Positions 15,060 through 23,694 of a stretch of DNA of 32,885 nt are shown here, one piece after another (the first letter of the stretch is position 1; each line of letters begins with the position of its first letter). The notes under the pieces are model-generated. The model was not told where the DNA came from. It saw nothing but the letters and a program-made list of their open reading frames with translations, and made no database searches. Source of the DNA: Prevotella sp. UBA1104 (GTDB lineage: Bacteria; Bacteroidota; Bacteroidia; Bacteroidales; Bacteroidaceae); NCBI GenBank assembly GCA_002314055.1, contig DCBP01000057.1:1-32885 (forward strand), read 5' to 3'. Both the position numbers and the translations under genes were made by a program.

Positions 15060-17198
15060 ATGGATTTGAAAATATATACAGAAATTATTGCAAAGAAACT
15101 CAATCTAAAAGAAAAGAGTGTAGAAAATACTTTGCAACTGCTCGAGGAAGGATGCACCATTCCATTCATCAGTCGTTATAGAAAGGAACGAACTAATAAT
15201 CTTGATGAGGTTCAGATTACGGCTATAAGTGATGCTAATGATAAACTGAAAGAAATCAGTAAACGTAAGGACACTGTAGTCAAAACGATAAGCGAACAGG
15301 GCAAGATGACTGACGACTTACAGAAAAGAATTGAGAATTGTTGGGACAGTAATGAACTTGAGGATATCTATATGCCATTCAAGCCTAAAAGGCGGACAAA
15401 AGCTCAAATGGCTCGTGAGATGGGACTCGAGCCGCTCTCTGTAATCATGATGATGCAAAGAGATAACAATATTGAAACTACAGCCAAAAGATTTGTTAAG
15501 GATGGCGTTAAGGATGTCGCATCCGCCATCAAAGGGGCTCAGGACATTATTGCCGAAACTGTTAGCGAAGACGAACGCAGCAGACAAACGGTAAGAAACG
15601 CCTTTAAGCGTGAGGCTATTATAACATCTAAGGTTGTAAAGTCTAAAGAGAACTCTGAAGAAGCTGCAAAATTCTCTGACTATTTTGATTTCTCCGAACC
15701 ACTGAAGCGATGCTCGTCTCACAGACTTTTAGCGATGAGACGCGGTGAGAATGAAGGTATATTGCGTATCTCAATTTCTCCTAATGATGATGAATGTACC
15801 GAGAAGATTAAAAGGAACTTCGTACGTGGCTTTAACAAATGCTCGTCTTTCGTGAGTGAAGCGGTAGAGGATTCTTATAAAAGACTTCTCAAACCTGCTA
15901 TTGAAACGGAGTTTTCTAAATTAAGTAAGGAGAAAGCTGATGAAGAGGCTATTAATGTTTTTGCAGAAAACCTGAGACAGCTTCTTCTTTCTGCTCCTCT
16001 TGGACAAAAACGTGTCATGGGGGTTGACCCAGGATTTCGTACTGGCTGCAAGGTTGTATGCCTTGACGAACAAGGCAACTTATTGCATCACGAAGCGATA
16101 TTCCCCCACCCTCCTGTCAATAAACGTTCATTAGCAGCACAACAGATTGAGAGAATGGCAGATAGTTTTAGTATCGAGGCTATTGCCATAGGCAACGGTA
16201 CTGCAAGTCGGGAGACTAAGGATTTCATAAAGGGACTGAAGTTTAAAAAGGAGGTTAAGGTCTTTGTTGTCAGCGAGGACGGAGCATCTATATACTCAGC
16301 TTCTAAAATTGCTCGTGAAGAATTTCCTAACGAAGACGTTACTGTTAGAGGTGCCGTTTCTATTGGCAGAAGACTTATGGACCCTCTTGCTGAACTTGTT
16401 AAGATTGACCCTAAGAGCATTGGCATTGGACAATATCAACATGATGTTGACCAGGGAAAACTGAAAAAAAGTCTGGACCAGACTGTAGAGAGTTGTGTCA
16501 ATTCTGTTGGTGTAAACTTGAATACCGCCAGTCTGCATCTTCTTACATATGTAAGCGGACTTGGTCCTACGCTTGCAAAAAATATCGTTGAATACAGACG
16601 AGAGAATGGAGCTTTTACAAGTCGAACCCAACTTAAGAAAGTACCAAGACTCGGTCCGTCAGCATTTGAACAGTGCGCTGGCTTCTTACGTATTCCTGGA
16701 GCAAAGAATCCACTTGATAATAGTGCCGTACATCCGGAAAGCTATAACATTGTTGAACAAATGGCAAAAGACTGTCATTGCACCGTTGCAGAACTTATAG
16801 AGAACAACGAAAAGCGCAAGGATATAGATATCAAAAAATATATTACAGAAACTATTGGTGTGCCAACACTAACTGATATACTTAAAGAGCTTGAGAAACC
16901 GGGACGTGATCCACGAGAGCAAATCGAAGAGTTTGAATTCGACAAAAACGTTACTTGTATTGATGACCTCTGCGAGGGAATGGTCCTACCCGGCATCGTA
17001 ACAAACATAACAAATTTTGGAGCATTTGTAGATATCGGTGTTCATCAAGACGGACTTGTACACATCTCACAGCTTTCGGATCGCTACATTTCAGATCCTA
17101 CACAGATTGTAAAACTACATCAACATGTTAAGGTTAGAGTTCTGGAGATTGACAGAAAACGCAACAGAATATCATTGTCAATGAAAGACTTGAAATAG
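15060..17198 (+). CDS. tex: Tex family RNA-binding transcription accessory protein
   Basis: Tex (712 aa) is a conserved nucleic-acid-binding protein related to Spt6 and involved in transcription. The N-terminal helical region is followed by the YqgF/RNase H-like core with VMGVDPGFRTG near residue 320. Helix-hairpin-helix motifs come next (LNTASLHLLTYVSGLGPTLA and RLGPSAFEQCAGFLRI). A C-terminal S1 domain begins near residue 639 (LPGIVTNITNFGAFVDIGV). Length is slightly below the 770 aa typical of Proteobacteria. It is a single-gene transcript convergent with rplT. Confidence 0.96.
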   Translation: MDLKIYTEIIAKKLNLKEKSVENTLQLLEEGCTIPFISRYRKERTNNLDEVQITAISDANDKLKEISKRKDTVVKTISEQGKMTDDLQKRIENCWDSNELEDIYMPFKPKRRTKAQMAREMGLEPLSVIMMMQRDNNIETTAKRFVKDGVKDVASAIKGAQDIIAETVSEDERSRQTVRNAFKREAIITSKVVKSKENSEEAAKFSDYFDFSEPLKRCSSHRLLAMRRGENEGILRISISPNDDECTEKIKRNFVRGFNKCSSFVSEAVEDSYKRLLKPAIETEFSKLSKEKADEEAINVFAENLRQLLLSAPLGQKRVMGVDPGFRTGCKVVCLDEQGNLLHHEAIFPHPPVNKRSLAAQQIERMADSFSIEAIAIGNGTASRETKDFIKGLKFKKEVKVFVVSEDGASIYSASKIAREEFPNEDVTVRGAVSIGRRLMDPLAELVKIDPKSIGIGQYQHDVDQGKLKKSLDQTVESCVNSVGVNLNTASLHLLTYVSGLGPTLAKNIVEYRRENGAFTSRTQLKKVPRLGPSAFEQCAGFLRIPGAKNPLDNSAVHPESYNIVEQMAKDCHCTVAELIENNEKRKDIDIKKYITETIGVPTLTDILKELEKPGRDPREQIEEFEFDKNVTCIDDLCEGMVLPGIVTNITNFGAFVDIGVHQDGLVHISQLSDRYISDPTQIVKLHQHVKVRVLEIDRKRNRISLSMKDLK

Positions 17199-17221
17199 AT
17201 AAAAGTTGCACTTATAGCAAT

Positions 17222-17255
17222 AAAAAAGCAGTATTGAAATCAATACTGCTTTTTT
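17222..17255. terminator. Bidirectional terminator between tex and rplT
   Basis: AAAAAAGCAGTATTG (17222-17236) and CAATACTGCTTTTTT (17241-17255) form a perfect 15-bp stem with a 4-base AAAT loop. T-tracts are available on both strands. It should end both tex and the infC-rpmI-rplT transcript. Confidence 0.9.
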
Positions 17256-17280
17256 TATAATGTAGTTAAATTAAATTACT

Positions 17281-17625
17281 TTACTTTACCTTAGCTACGA
17301 TAGCTTTGAAAGCCTCTGGATTGTTAACGGCGAGGTCAGCGAGAACCTTACGGTTAATCTCGATACCAGCCTTGTGAAGAGCACCCATCAAAGTTGAATA
17401 GGTCATATTCTCCAAACGTGCAGCAGCATTGATACGCTGAATCCACAATGCACGGAAAGTACGCTTCTTGTTACGACGATCACGATAAGCATATGTAAGA
17501 CCCTTCTCCCAAGTATTCTTGGCAACTGTCCATACATTCTTACGCGCTCCATAGTAACCACGTGTAAGCTTTAAAATTCTTTTTCTCTTTGCTCTAGAAG
17601 CAACATGATTTACTGATCTTGGCAT
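17281..17625 (-). CDS. rplT: 50S ribosomal protein L20
   Basis: L20 (114 aa) is an early 23S rRNA-binding assembly protein. The start MPRSVNHVASRAKRKRILKL and RGYYGARKNVWTVAK are typical, as is FRALWIQRINAAAR in the middle. It is the last gene of the conserved infC-rpmI-rplT operon. No clear L20-type autoregulatory leader is evident. Confidence 0.97.
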   Translation of the reverse strand: MPRSVNHVASRAKRKRILKLTRGYYGARKNVWTVAKNTWEKGLTYAYRDRRNKKRTFRALWIQRINAAARLENMTYSTLMGALHKAGIEINRKVLADLAVNNPEAFKAIVAKVK

Positions 17626-17660
17626 AGTTTCTTCTTACTTTAAATGTTAGACAATAGGGA

Positions 17661-17858
17661 TTAACGGAGACACAGCAAATCGCGAACCTGCTTCATGTTG
17701 CTTCCGTCAACAATTGCAGTGTGAACCAAATTACGCTTCTGCTTCTTTGTTTTCTTAGTCAGGATATGACTGTGGTAAGCGTGATGTCTCTTAATCTTAC
17801 CTGTACCAGTGAAACGAAATCTCTTCTTTGCACCGGAGTTTGTCTTTACTTTTGGCAT
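17661..17858 (-). CDS. rpmI: 50S ribosomal protein L35
   Basis: L35 (65 aa), highly basic, begins MPKVKTNSGAKKRFRFTGTG with the central HILTKKTKKQKRNL. Length is the family norm. It lies 35 bases before rplT and 75 bases after infC on the minus strand. Confidence 0.97.
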   Translation of the reverse strand: MPKVKTNSGAKKRFRFTGTGKIKRHHAYHSHILTKKTKKQKRNLVHTAIVDGSNMKQVRDLLCLR

Positions 17859-17933
17859 TTTTTAAAATTTTAAATTAGTTATTTATTATAGCGGTGGCAA
17901 CGTATATACCACGACGTTACGCACCTTGTTTTA

Positions 17934-18632
17934 TCAGTCTTTCTTCAGCTTCTTCAAAGCATCGGCACCATTCTTGGCATTTGCGAACAAGCCACCATTT
18001 GAAGGAGTCTCTTCATTTGAAGCCACCGGAGTAGTATTCTTTTCGCTTTCAGCCTTGGCTTCAGCCTCACGGCGTTCCCTATCCATCTTTTGTTGACTTT
18101 TCTTTGCAACTCCAGCTTTCTTCGGTGATAGGTACAAGAACATCTTCTTTCCCTCTAAAGCAGGCATCTGTTCAACCTTTCCATATTCCTCAAGGTCATT
18201 AGCGAAACGTAGCAATAAAACCTCGCCCTGTTCCTTAAACAAGATTGAGCGACCACGGAAGAACACAAAAGCACGAACCTTATTACCTTCCTCCAAGAAT
18301 TCCTTTGCATGCTTCAACTTGAAGTTGTAGTCATGATCATCTGTCTGAGGTCCGAATCGGATTTCTTTAACCTCTTGCCTAACCTGTTTTGCTTTCAGTT
18401 CCTTTGCTCGTTTTTTCTGCTGATAAAGGAACTTACTATAGTCGATGATACGACACACTGGCGGCTGGGCATTAGGAGAAATCTCCACCAAATCAACGCC
18501 TTTGTCTCTAGCTATATCAAGAGCCTGACGTGTAGGCATTACGGTTGAACCATCATCTCCAACTACTCGCACTTCCCTGACGCGAATTTGCTCATTCACG
18601 CGGTACTGATTTTTCATTCTGTCATTCTTCAT
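17934..18632 (-). CDS. infC: Translation initiation factor IF-3
   Basis: IF-3 (232 aa) binds the 30S subunit and proofreads initiator tRNA selection. The N domain starts YRVNEQIRVREVRVVGDDG; the linker and C domain contain VKEIRFGPQTDDHDYNFKLKH and VRAFVFFRGRS. An Ala/Glu/Lys-rich tail of about 50 residues follows the usual C-terminal domain; such tails are common in Bacteroidota. The ATG at 18632 gives a normal N terminus, so the AUU start known from E. coli is not needed. A promoter at 18658-18689 leaves a leader of only about 20 bases. Confidence 0.96.
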   Translation of the reverse strand: MKNDRMKNQYRVNEQIRVREVRVVGDDGSTVMPTRQALDIARDKGVDLVEISPNAQPPVCRIIDYSKFLYQQKKRAKELKAKQVRQEVKEIRFGPQTDDHDYNFKLKHAKEFLEEGNKVRAFVFFRGRSILFKEQGEVLLLRFANDLEEYGKVEQMPALEGKKMFLYLSPKKAGVAKKSQQKMDRERREAEAKAESEKNTTPVASNEETPSNGGLFANAKNGADALKKLKKD

Positions 18633-18657
18633 TCGGCTATTTTACGTTAAGCGGCTG

Positions 18658-18689
18658 CAAAGTTACGACTTTTTCACGTAACTTGCAAA
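18658..18689 (-). promoter_or_regulatory. Promoter for infC-rpmI-rplT
   Basis: On the minus strand TAACTTTG (18658-18665) is a full -7 match, and TTTG (18686-18689) lies 20 bases upstream. The start of transcription falls close to 18652. Confidence 0.7.
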
Positions 18690-18768
18690 ATTATTTCTTT
18701 ATTTTTTATGCTTATCACTCAAACATTGTAAAATATAGACGATGGACTTATCTTGAAACAACAAAAAT

Positions 18769-18794
18769 CCCCGCCACAACATCATGCGACGGGG
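18769..18794 (-). terminator. Terminator of the OmpA-family gene
   Basis: On the minus strand CCCCGTCGC (18786-18794) pairs with GTGGCGGGG (18769-18777), including two G-U pairs. A T-rich stretch (18762-18768) follows. It lies 31 bases after the stop codon of the porin gene. Confidence 0.8.
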
Positions 18795-18825
18795 AGAAAT
18801 ATTAAGTTATATATTTATGACTTAA

Positions 18826-20037
18826 TTATTTTGCGTTGTCGTTGAAAGTAGCAACGCGGTTGAACTCAACCTGCTCGAAGAGCTTGTCTGTTGCACCCAT
18901 ACCCTTAGTTGTAAGGCGGTCAGCAGAGATCTTGTACTTCTTAACGAGGATGTTCTTAACAGCCTCAGCACGTTTCTCAGAAAGCTTCTGGTTCAGTTCT
19001 GCATTACCCTCTGGAGAAGCGTAACCCTTGATCTCAACCTTAGCGTCCTTGTGATTTCTCATATACTGAGCGATGAGCTCGATGTTTGCAAGCTGAGAGT
19101 TATCTACAGAAGACTTGCCCTGACGGAAGATAACTGTAGGCTGCAGGTTTGTAGCAGTCTCTGGCTTAACATACTTAGGAGTCTTGTTGCACTCGTCAAG
19201 AGCATTCTGAAGGTCAGCGATACGCTTGTTCTTAGCAGCAAGCTCAGAATCCTTACCGTTCAGATCGTTACGGAGGTCATTGATCTTAGCGTTCAAACCG
19301 TCGATCTCAGCCTGGTCACGAAGCTGTGCGATAGTAAAGTTGTGAGTACCGTTTGAGTTCTTGAACTTGTAAACAACACCAGCGTTGAGCTGGAAGTCAG
19401 CATAGTTAGCATCGTAGCGAACACCCTTCTGAGCACCCTCAAGATTCCAGATTACTGATGGCTCAACATAGATCTGCCATGCCTTAGCCTTGCCAAGGTT
19501 GAAAGCGAAATCAAGACCAGCCTTAGATGTCAAGAAATCCTTCTTGTCTGCAGAATTCCACTTGTTAGCATAATAGCGAGCACCGTCTTTGCCACCGAAT
19601 ACGTGACCCCAACCAAGACCGTAAACACCGCTAACCTCGAACAAACGTGGAGCACCTTTGTAACCGCCGAACCAGTTGCTGAAGTTGATTGTTGCAATCA
19701 AAGAAGTGTTAATTGAATTTACCAAAGTGTTTGTGTAGTTGCCGAACAAGTTGTTGTTTGTACGACCTGCATGGTGAAGATCGCTGAAGTAAACGTTGCT
19801 CTCAGCAGCAAGACCGAATACAGGAGTGAAGTAGCGGCCTACGCGAAGACCAGCATTAGGAGTGATATCCTTTGCCCAAGAACCGCCACAGCCAAGCTGT
19901 GAAGGATGAATACCTGTTGCGATACCACCGTTTACACCGATGTACCAGTTGTCAAATGTTTTACTCTCAGTTACTGTCTGAGCTGATGCAGAAGCTGCTA
20001 ACGCAGCAGCAGCGCACAAAGTAAAAATTTTCTTCAT
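18826..20037 (-). CDS. OmpA family outer membrane protein
   Basis: A 403-aa outer-membrane protein. The signal peptide MKKIFTLCAAAALAASASA ends before Q20. A beta-barrel of about residues 25-235 has many aromatic-ended strands. A coiled-coil linker follows at about 243-290 (IDGLNAKINDLRNDLNGKD). The C-terminal OmpA peptidoglycan-binding domain has VIFRQGKSSVDNSQL, KGYASPEGNAELNQ and LSEKRAEAVKNIL, keeping the Arg used to bind peptidoglycan. It is probably an abundant major porin, as judged from its regular codons and its own promoter and terminator. The exact substrate, if any, is unknown. Confidence 0.93.
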   Translation of the reverse strand: MKKIFTLCAAAALAASASAQTVTESKTFDNWYIGVNGGIATGIHPSQLGCGGSWAKDITPNAGLRVGRYFTPVFGLAAESNVYFSDLHHAGRTNNNLFGNYTNTLVNSINTSLIATINFSNWFGGYKGAPRLFEVSGVYGLGWGHVFGGKDGARYYANKWNSADKKDFLTSKAGLDFAFNLGKAKAWQIYVEPSVIWNLEGAQKGVRYDANYADFQLNAGVVYKFKNSNGTHNFTIAQLRDQAEIDGLNAKINDLRNDLNGKDSELAAKNKRIADLQNALDECNKTPKYVKPETATNLQPTVIFRQGKSSVDNSQLANIELIAQYMRNHKDAKVEIKGYASPEGNAELNQKLSEKRAEAVKNILVKKYKISADRLTTKGMGATDKLFEQVEFNRVATFNDNAK

Positions 20038-20099
20038 GTTTTTAATGTTTAAAATTATTTTAATTGACTTGTTTCTATATGTCTATCCATTTTGGAGTG

Positions 20100-20131
20100 C
20101 AAAGTAAAATAAAATTTGCGTAAACTCCAAA
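20100..20131 (-). promoter_or_regulatory. Probable promoter of the OmpA-family gene
   Basis: On the minus strand the -7 box reads TTACTTTG (20100-20107), 7 of 8 to TAnnTTTG. TTTG (20128-20131) lies 20 bases upstream. The leader would be about 55-60 bases. Confidence 0.5.
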
Positions 20132-20241
20132 TTTTTATTAACAAAACTATAACAAAAAAGGTATTATAAAACAATTTTATATACAAAAAGGCTCTTATAC
20201 ATATTTATTTATAGTATATTGCAACAGAAAACAAGAGCTAT

Positions 20242-20273
20242 TTTGCTGAAAACAATAGTTTTTGTTACTTTTG
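20242..20273 (+). promoter_or_regulatory. cobU promoter adjoining the start codon
   Basis: TTTG (20242-20245) and TACTTTTG (20266-20273) are 20 bases apart. The -7 box ends only 5 bases before the ATG at 20279, so the transcript must be leaderless or nearly so. This also rules out a cobalamin riboswitch in the transcript from this promoter. Confidence 0.7.
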
Positions 20274-20278
20274 CACCA

Positions 20279-20803
20279 ATGAAACGAATTATTCTCATCA
20301 CAGGTGGTCAGAGATCTGGCAAAAGTGAATTTGCAGAACGCTTGACTCTAAGTATTTCAAATAATCCCGTATATATAGCTACTGCACATATATGGGATGA
20401 TGATTTTCGACACAGGGTGGACTTGCACAAAAAGCGAAGGGGGCACCAATGGACTAATATTGAGGAAGAAAAGTTTCTCGGCAATATTAATATATATAAT
20501 AAGGTGGCACTTATCGATTGCCTAACTTTATGGTGTACGAATTTCTATTTTGATAAAGCCCAAGAGAATGATTCTCCAAACATAGAAGAAGTTCTTGTAG
20601 AACTGAAAGCGGAATTTGACAAATTCACATCGCAAGATGCCGTATTTATTTTCGTTACAAACGAAATCGGATGGGGAGGGACAAGTGAAAATGAAGTGCA
20701 ACGCCGCTTTACCGACCTATTGGGATGGCTCAATCAGTATGTCGCTTCTAAAGCTGACGACGTGTACATGACCGTCAGCGGCATACCGGTTAAAATAAAA
20801 TAA
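20279..20803 (+). CDS. cobU: Adenosylcobinamide kinase / guanylyltransferase
   Basis: CobU (174 aa) phosphorylates adenosylcobinamide and transfers GMP to give adenosylcobinamide-GDP. The P-loop is ITGGQRSGKSE (K15). The segment DFRHRVDLHKKRRGHQW holds the likely GMP-accepting His, and NEIGWGGTSENEVQRRFTDL is the family's C-terminal signature. The frame is open upstream to a TTG at 20219, but the ATG at 20279 begins exactly at the family's MKRIILITGG and follows the promoter directly. cobT starts 24 bases later. Confidence 0.95.
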   Translation: MKRIILITGGQRSGKSEFAERLTLSISNNPVYIATAHIWDDDFRHRVDLHKKRRGHQWTNIEEEKFLGNINIYNKVALIDCLTLWCTNFYFDKAQENDSPNIEEVLVELKAEFDKFTSQDAVFIFVTNEIGWGGTSENEVQRRFTDLLGWLNQYVASKADDVYMTVSGIPVKIK

Positions 20804-20827
20804 TTCATTCTTTTAAATCTGGGGAAA

Positions 20828-21874
20828 ATGATAAAATACAATATAGAGAAACCGGACAACGGCATTAAAGATAATATTCAAGAAAAAATAGACAATCTGA
20901 ACAAGCCCAAGGGATCTCTCGGTCGTTTGGAAGACTTAGCTATGCAGATATGCCTTATCCAGCAAACACTACAGCCATCGCTTTCACATCCGTCTCATCT
21001 CTTACTTGGTGCAGACCATGGTATAGAACACGAAGGTGTAAGTCTTTCGCCAAGAGATGTTACGTGGCAACAAATGATAAACTTCACCCATGGTGGAGGT
21101 GGAGTCAATATGTTTTGCCGCCAACATGGTTTCGATCTTAAAATCGTTGATATGGGAGTCGACCATGACTTATCATCATACAAAGAAATCAGAAACATGA
21201 AAATTGCTCCCGGAACACAAGATTTTCTTTTCTCCGCGGCAATGAGCGAGAAGCAGATGGAAACAGCGTTGAAAAATGGAACGACCCTTGTGGATGAATG
21301 TTTCGAAAACGGATGCAACGTGATTTGCATTGGCGAGATGGGAATCGGAAACACCTCTCCGTCAAGCATCTGGCTTCATCTCTTAGGAAAAGTTGCATTG
21401 GAAGAATGTGTCGGTGCAGGCTCTGGAGTGGAAGGAAATCAACTAAATCACAAGTTCAAGGTACTCAGTATGGCGGTCAAGAAATTCAAGGAAATTTTTG
21501 ATACCGAAGACACACTGAACATTATTCGTTATTTCGGTGGATTCGAGATGGTCGGTGCTATCGGTGCCATGCTGAGGGCAGCAGAAAAGAAGATGATTAT
21601 TCTTGTCGACGGCTTTATCATGTCGGCATGCATGCTTGCTGCCAGCAAATTATATCCAGCAGTCTTGGATTATGCCATCTTCGGACACTGTGGTGATGAG
21701 CATGCTCACGCCAAGATGCTGTCGCTGATGAATGCCAAACCAATCTTGAATTTAGGTCTCAGACTCGGAGAGGGAACAGGAGCTCTTTGCTCCTACCCTA
21801 TCATTGAGAGCAGCATAAGGATGATTAACGAAATGAATAATTTTGAAAATGCAAATATCACTAAATACTTCTAA
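20828..21874 (+). CDS. cobT: Nicotinate-nucleotide--dimethylbenzimidazole phosphoribosyltransferase
   Basis: CobT (348 aa) makes alpha-ribazole phosphate from a lower-ligand base and nicotinate mononucleotide. NKPKGSLGRLEDLA lies near the N terminus, LLGADHGIEHEGVS follows, GEMGIGNTSPSS is central, and LRLGEGTGAL contains E315, matching the catalytic Glu of the family. Length matches (about 350 aa). Its 3' end overlaps cobS by 26 bases, which suggests translational coupling. Confidence 0.96.
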   Translation: MIKYNIEKPDNGIKDNIQEKIDNLNKPKGSLGRLEDLAMQICLIQQTLQPSLSHPSHLLLGADHGIEHEGVSLSPRDVTWQQMINFTHGGGGVNMFCRQHGFDLKIVDMGVDHDLSSYKEIRNMKIAPGTQDFLFSAAMSEKQMETALKNGTTLVDECFENGCNVICIGEMGIGNTSPSSIWLHLLGKVALEECVGAGSGVEGNQLNHKFKVLSMAVKKFKEIFDTEDTLNIIRYFGGFEMVGAIGAMLRAAEKKMIILVDGFIMSACMLAASKLYPAVLDYAIFGHCGDEHAHAKMLSLMNAKPILNLGLRLGEGTGALCSYPIIESSIRMINEMNNFENANITKYF

Positions 21875-22703
21875 ATGGTGGCAGAACGCGTGGGCAGCTA
21901 TGATTTTCTTTACTCGCCTACCATTCTGGAGACTATACCAGCCCCCGAAGGAGGCATATAAAGCGGTAGTAGAATACTGGCCTATGGTTGGATGGCTTAC
22001 AGGTGGCATTATGGCTTGCACGATATATTTCGGTTCTTATGTATTACCGCATAATATCGCAATTATTGCAGCTATTCTTATACGAATTCTGATTACCGGA
22101 GCTCTCCACGAGGACGGTCTAACGGATTTCGTTGACGGATTCGGTGGAGGTGGTTCCGACCGTCAGAGGATTCTCGACATAATGAAGGATTCGAGAATTG
22201 GAACTTATGGGGTCTTAGGTATTATTTTCTACATTCTTATCCTCTTCTTCACGCTGTCTTCTATCCCAGTCCCCCTTGCTGCTGTTACGGTATTCGCTGC
22301 CGACCCCTATGCAAAAATGATTGCAGGTCAGATTATCGAGATGATGCCATACGCCAGAACTGAAGCGGAATCAAAAGCGAAGAATATATACAGAAAATTC
22401 AATATCTCAGCTGGAATAAGTCTTGCTATACAAGGAATGTTGCCTTTGGGCATGTTTTTCTTCTATACCAAGGGGATAATCGACTGGCATCTGGTAGTTT
22501 TCATTCCATGCATTGTCATGTACTTTATGTATATGCTGATTTGGAAACGTATAAAGGGCTATACAGGCGACTGCTGCGGAGCTTTGTTTCTTGTCGTAGA
22601 ATTGTCTGTTTATCTCACTGTGGCAATATTATGGTTTCATTTGATACGCTCTACCGACAGCGATACGAACCAGATTATATATAATTTATTCTATAAATAC
22701 TGA
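21849..22703 (+). CDS. cobS: Adenosylcobinamide-GDP ribazoletransferase (cobalamin synthase)
   Basis: CobS (284 aa) joins adenosylcobinamide-GDP and alpha-ribazole in the inner membrane. Several hydrophobic helices are visible. The metal-binding acidic motif GALHEDGLTDFVDGFGGG lies near residues 79-96, followed by RILDIMKDSRIGTYG. The ATG at 21849 is preferred over the TTG two codons upstream. It overlaps cobT by 26 bases, and the next gene starts 7 bases after its stop. Confidence 0.95.
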   Translation: MQISLNTSKWWQNAWAAMIFFTRLPFWRLYQPPKEAYKAVVEYWPMVGWLTGGIMACTIYFGSYVLPHNIAIIAAILIRILITGALHEDGLTDFVDGFGGGGSDRQRILDIMKDSRIGTYGVLGIIFYILILFFTLSSIPVPLAAVTVFAADPYAKMIAGQIIEMMPYARTEAESKAKNIYRKFNISAGISLAIQGMLPLGMFFFYTKGIIDWHLVVFIPCIVMYFMYMLIWKRIKGYTGDCCGALFLVVELSVYLTVAILWFHLIRSTDSDTNQIIYNLFYKY

Positions 22704-22710
22704 TTGAGAT

Positions 22711-23238
22711 ATGAAAATCACTCTGATACGACACACGAGTGTCGACGTACCTAAAGGCGTATGCTATGGACAAACGGACGTGCCTGTTGCTGCAACGTTT
22801 CCGGAAGAGGCTGAAAGAACGAAACAGGCATTGAAAGGTAAACACTTCGACAAGGTGTATTCCTCTCCTCTTACAAGAGCAAGACTGTTGGCAGAATACT
22901 GCGGATTTAACGACTATACTACAGACGACAGACTTCTCGAAATGAACATGGGAGACTGGGAGATGAAACGCTACGACGACATTAAGGACGACAATTTGCA
23001 AAAATGGTATGACGACTACATGCATGTTGCGACTACTAACGGCGAAAGCTACCCTATGGTGTATAAACGTCTCGCCTCTTTTCTTGACGAGTTGAAGACA
23101 AAGGATTATCAGAATGTTGCCATCTTCGCACATTGCGGTATTTTGTTATGTGCCGGCATTTACGGTGGCTTGTTTCCAGAAGAAGGATGCTTCAAACATG
23201 CTGTCGACTACGGTGGTATTGAGGAAATTGAAATTTAG
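22711..23238 (+). CDS. cobC: Alpha-ribazole phosphatase-like histidine phosphatase
   Basis: A 175-aa histidine phosphatase. The catalytic start is TLIRHTSVD (R7, H8), with Thr where many family members have Gly or Glu; VYSSPLTRAR, LLEMNMGDWE and FAHCGILLC (second catalytic His) follow. The position directly after cobU-cobT-cobS supports the CobC role: removing the 5'-phosphate from alpha-ribazole phosphate or cobalamin phosphate. The assignment to that substrate rests on the operon. Confidence 0.9.
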   Translation: MKITLIRHTSVDVPKGVCYGQTDVPVAATFPEEAERTKQALKGKHFDKVYSSPLTRARLLAEYCGFNDYTTDDRLLEMNMGDWEMKRYDDIKDDNLQKWYDDYMHVATTNGESYPMVYKRLASFLDELKTKDYQNVAIFAHCGILLCAGIYGGLFPEEGCFKHAVDYGGIEEIEI

Positions 23239-23310
23239 TACGTAGTGTAGAGTTAGGAATTAGAAATTTGTAGTATTAATAATAAATTATCAGGATAACA
23301 ACAAAAGAAA

Positions 23311-23670
23311 ATGTTTAGGCAATTAGCTATTATCATCGGATGCCTTGCCGTGGGCGAATTTATAGTGTGGCTCACAGGTATAACAATACCGTCGAGCATC
23401 CTCGGAATGTTGCTTCTAACCTTTTTGTTAAAGGTGAAAGTGATTAAACTGGAATGGGTGGAAACGATATCCAACTTTCTCGTAAAGAACATGGGGTTCT
23501 TCTTTGTTCCGCCTGGTGTCGCCCTAATGCTTTATTTCGACATTATCAAGGCAGAAATCGGACCGATTGTTTTTGCAACAGCACTCAGTACGATACTTGT
23601 ACTTGTCATTACGGGTTGGACCCACATTCTAACGAGGAAGGTAATAAAGATTATTAAAGAAAAAATTTAA
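23311..23670 (+). CDS. lrgA: CidA/LrgA family membrane protein
   Basis: A 119-aa membrane protein with about four helices, of the CidA/LrgA family. Visible are GCLAVGEFIVWLTGITIPSS near residues 10-29, then SILGMLLLTFLLKVKVIKLEW and MGFFFVPPGVALM. The family is described as holin-like or as part of a two-protein transporter with LrgB. It precedes lrgB by 24 bases and follows cobC by 72 bases with no clear promoter, so it may be read from the cob operon. Confidence 0.9.
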   Translation: MFRQLAIIIGCLAVGEFIVWLTGITIPSSILGMLLLTFLLKVKVIKLEWVETISNFLVKNMGFFFVPPGVALMLYFDIIKAEIGPIVFATALSTILVLVITGWTHILTRKVIKIIKEKI

Positions 23671-23694
23671 AAGGATAACTATAAAGAAAATAAA

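Noticed and set aside
20038..20278. Cobalamin riboswitch before cobU
   Set aside because: No B12-box-like core was recognised, and the promoter adjoins the start codon, leaving no leader.
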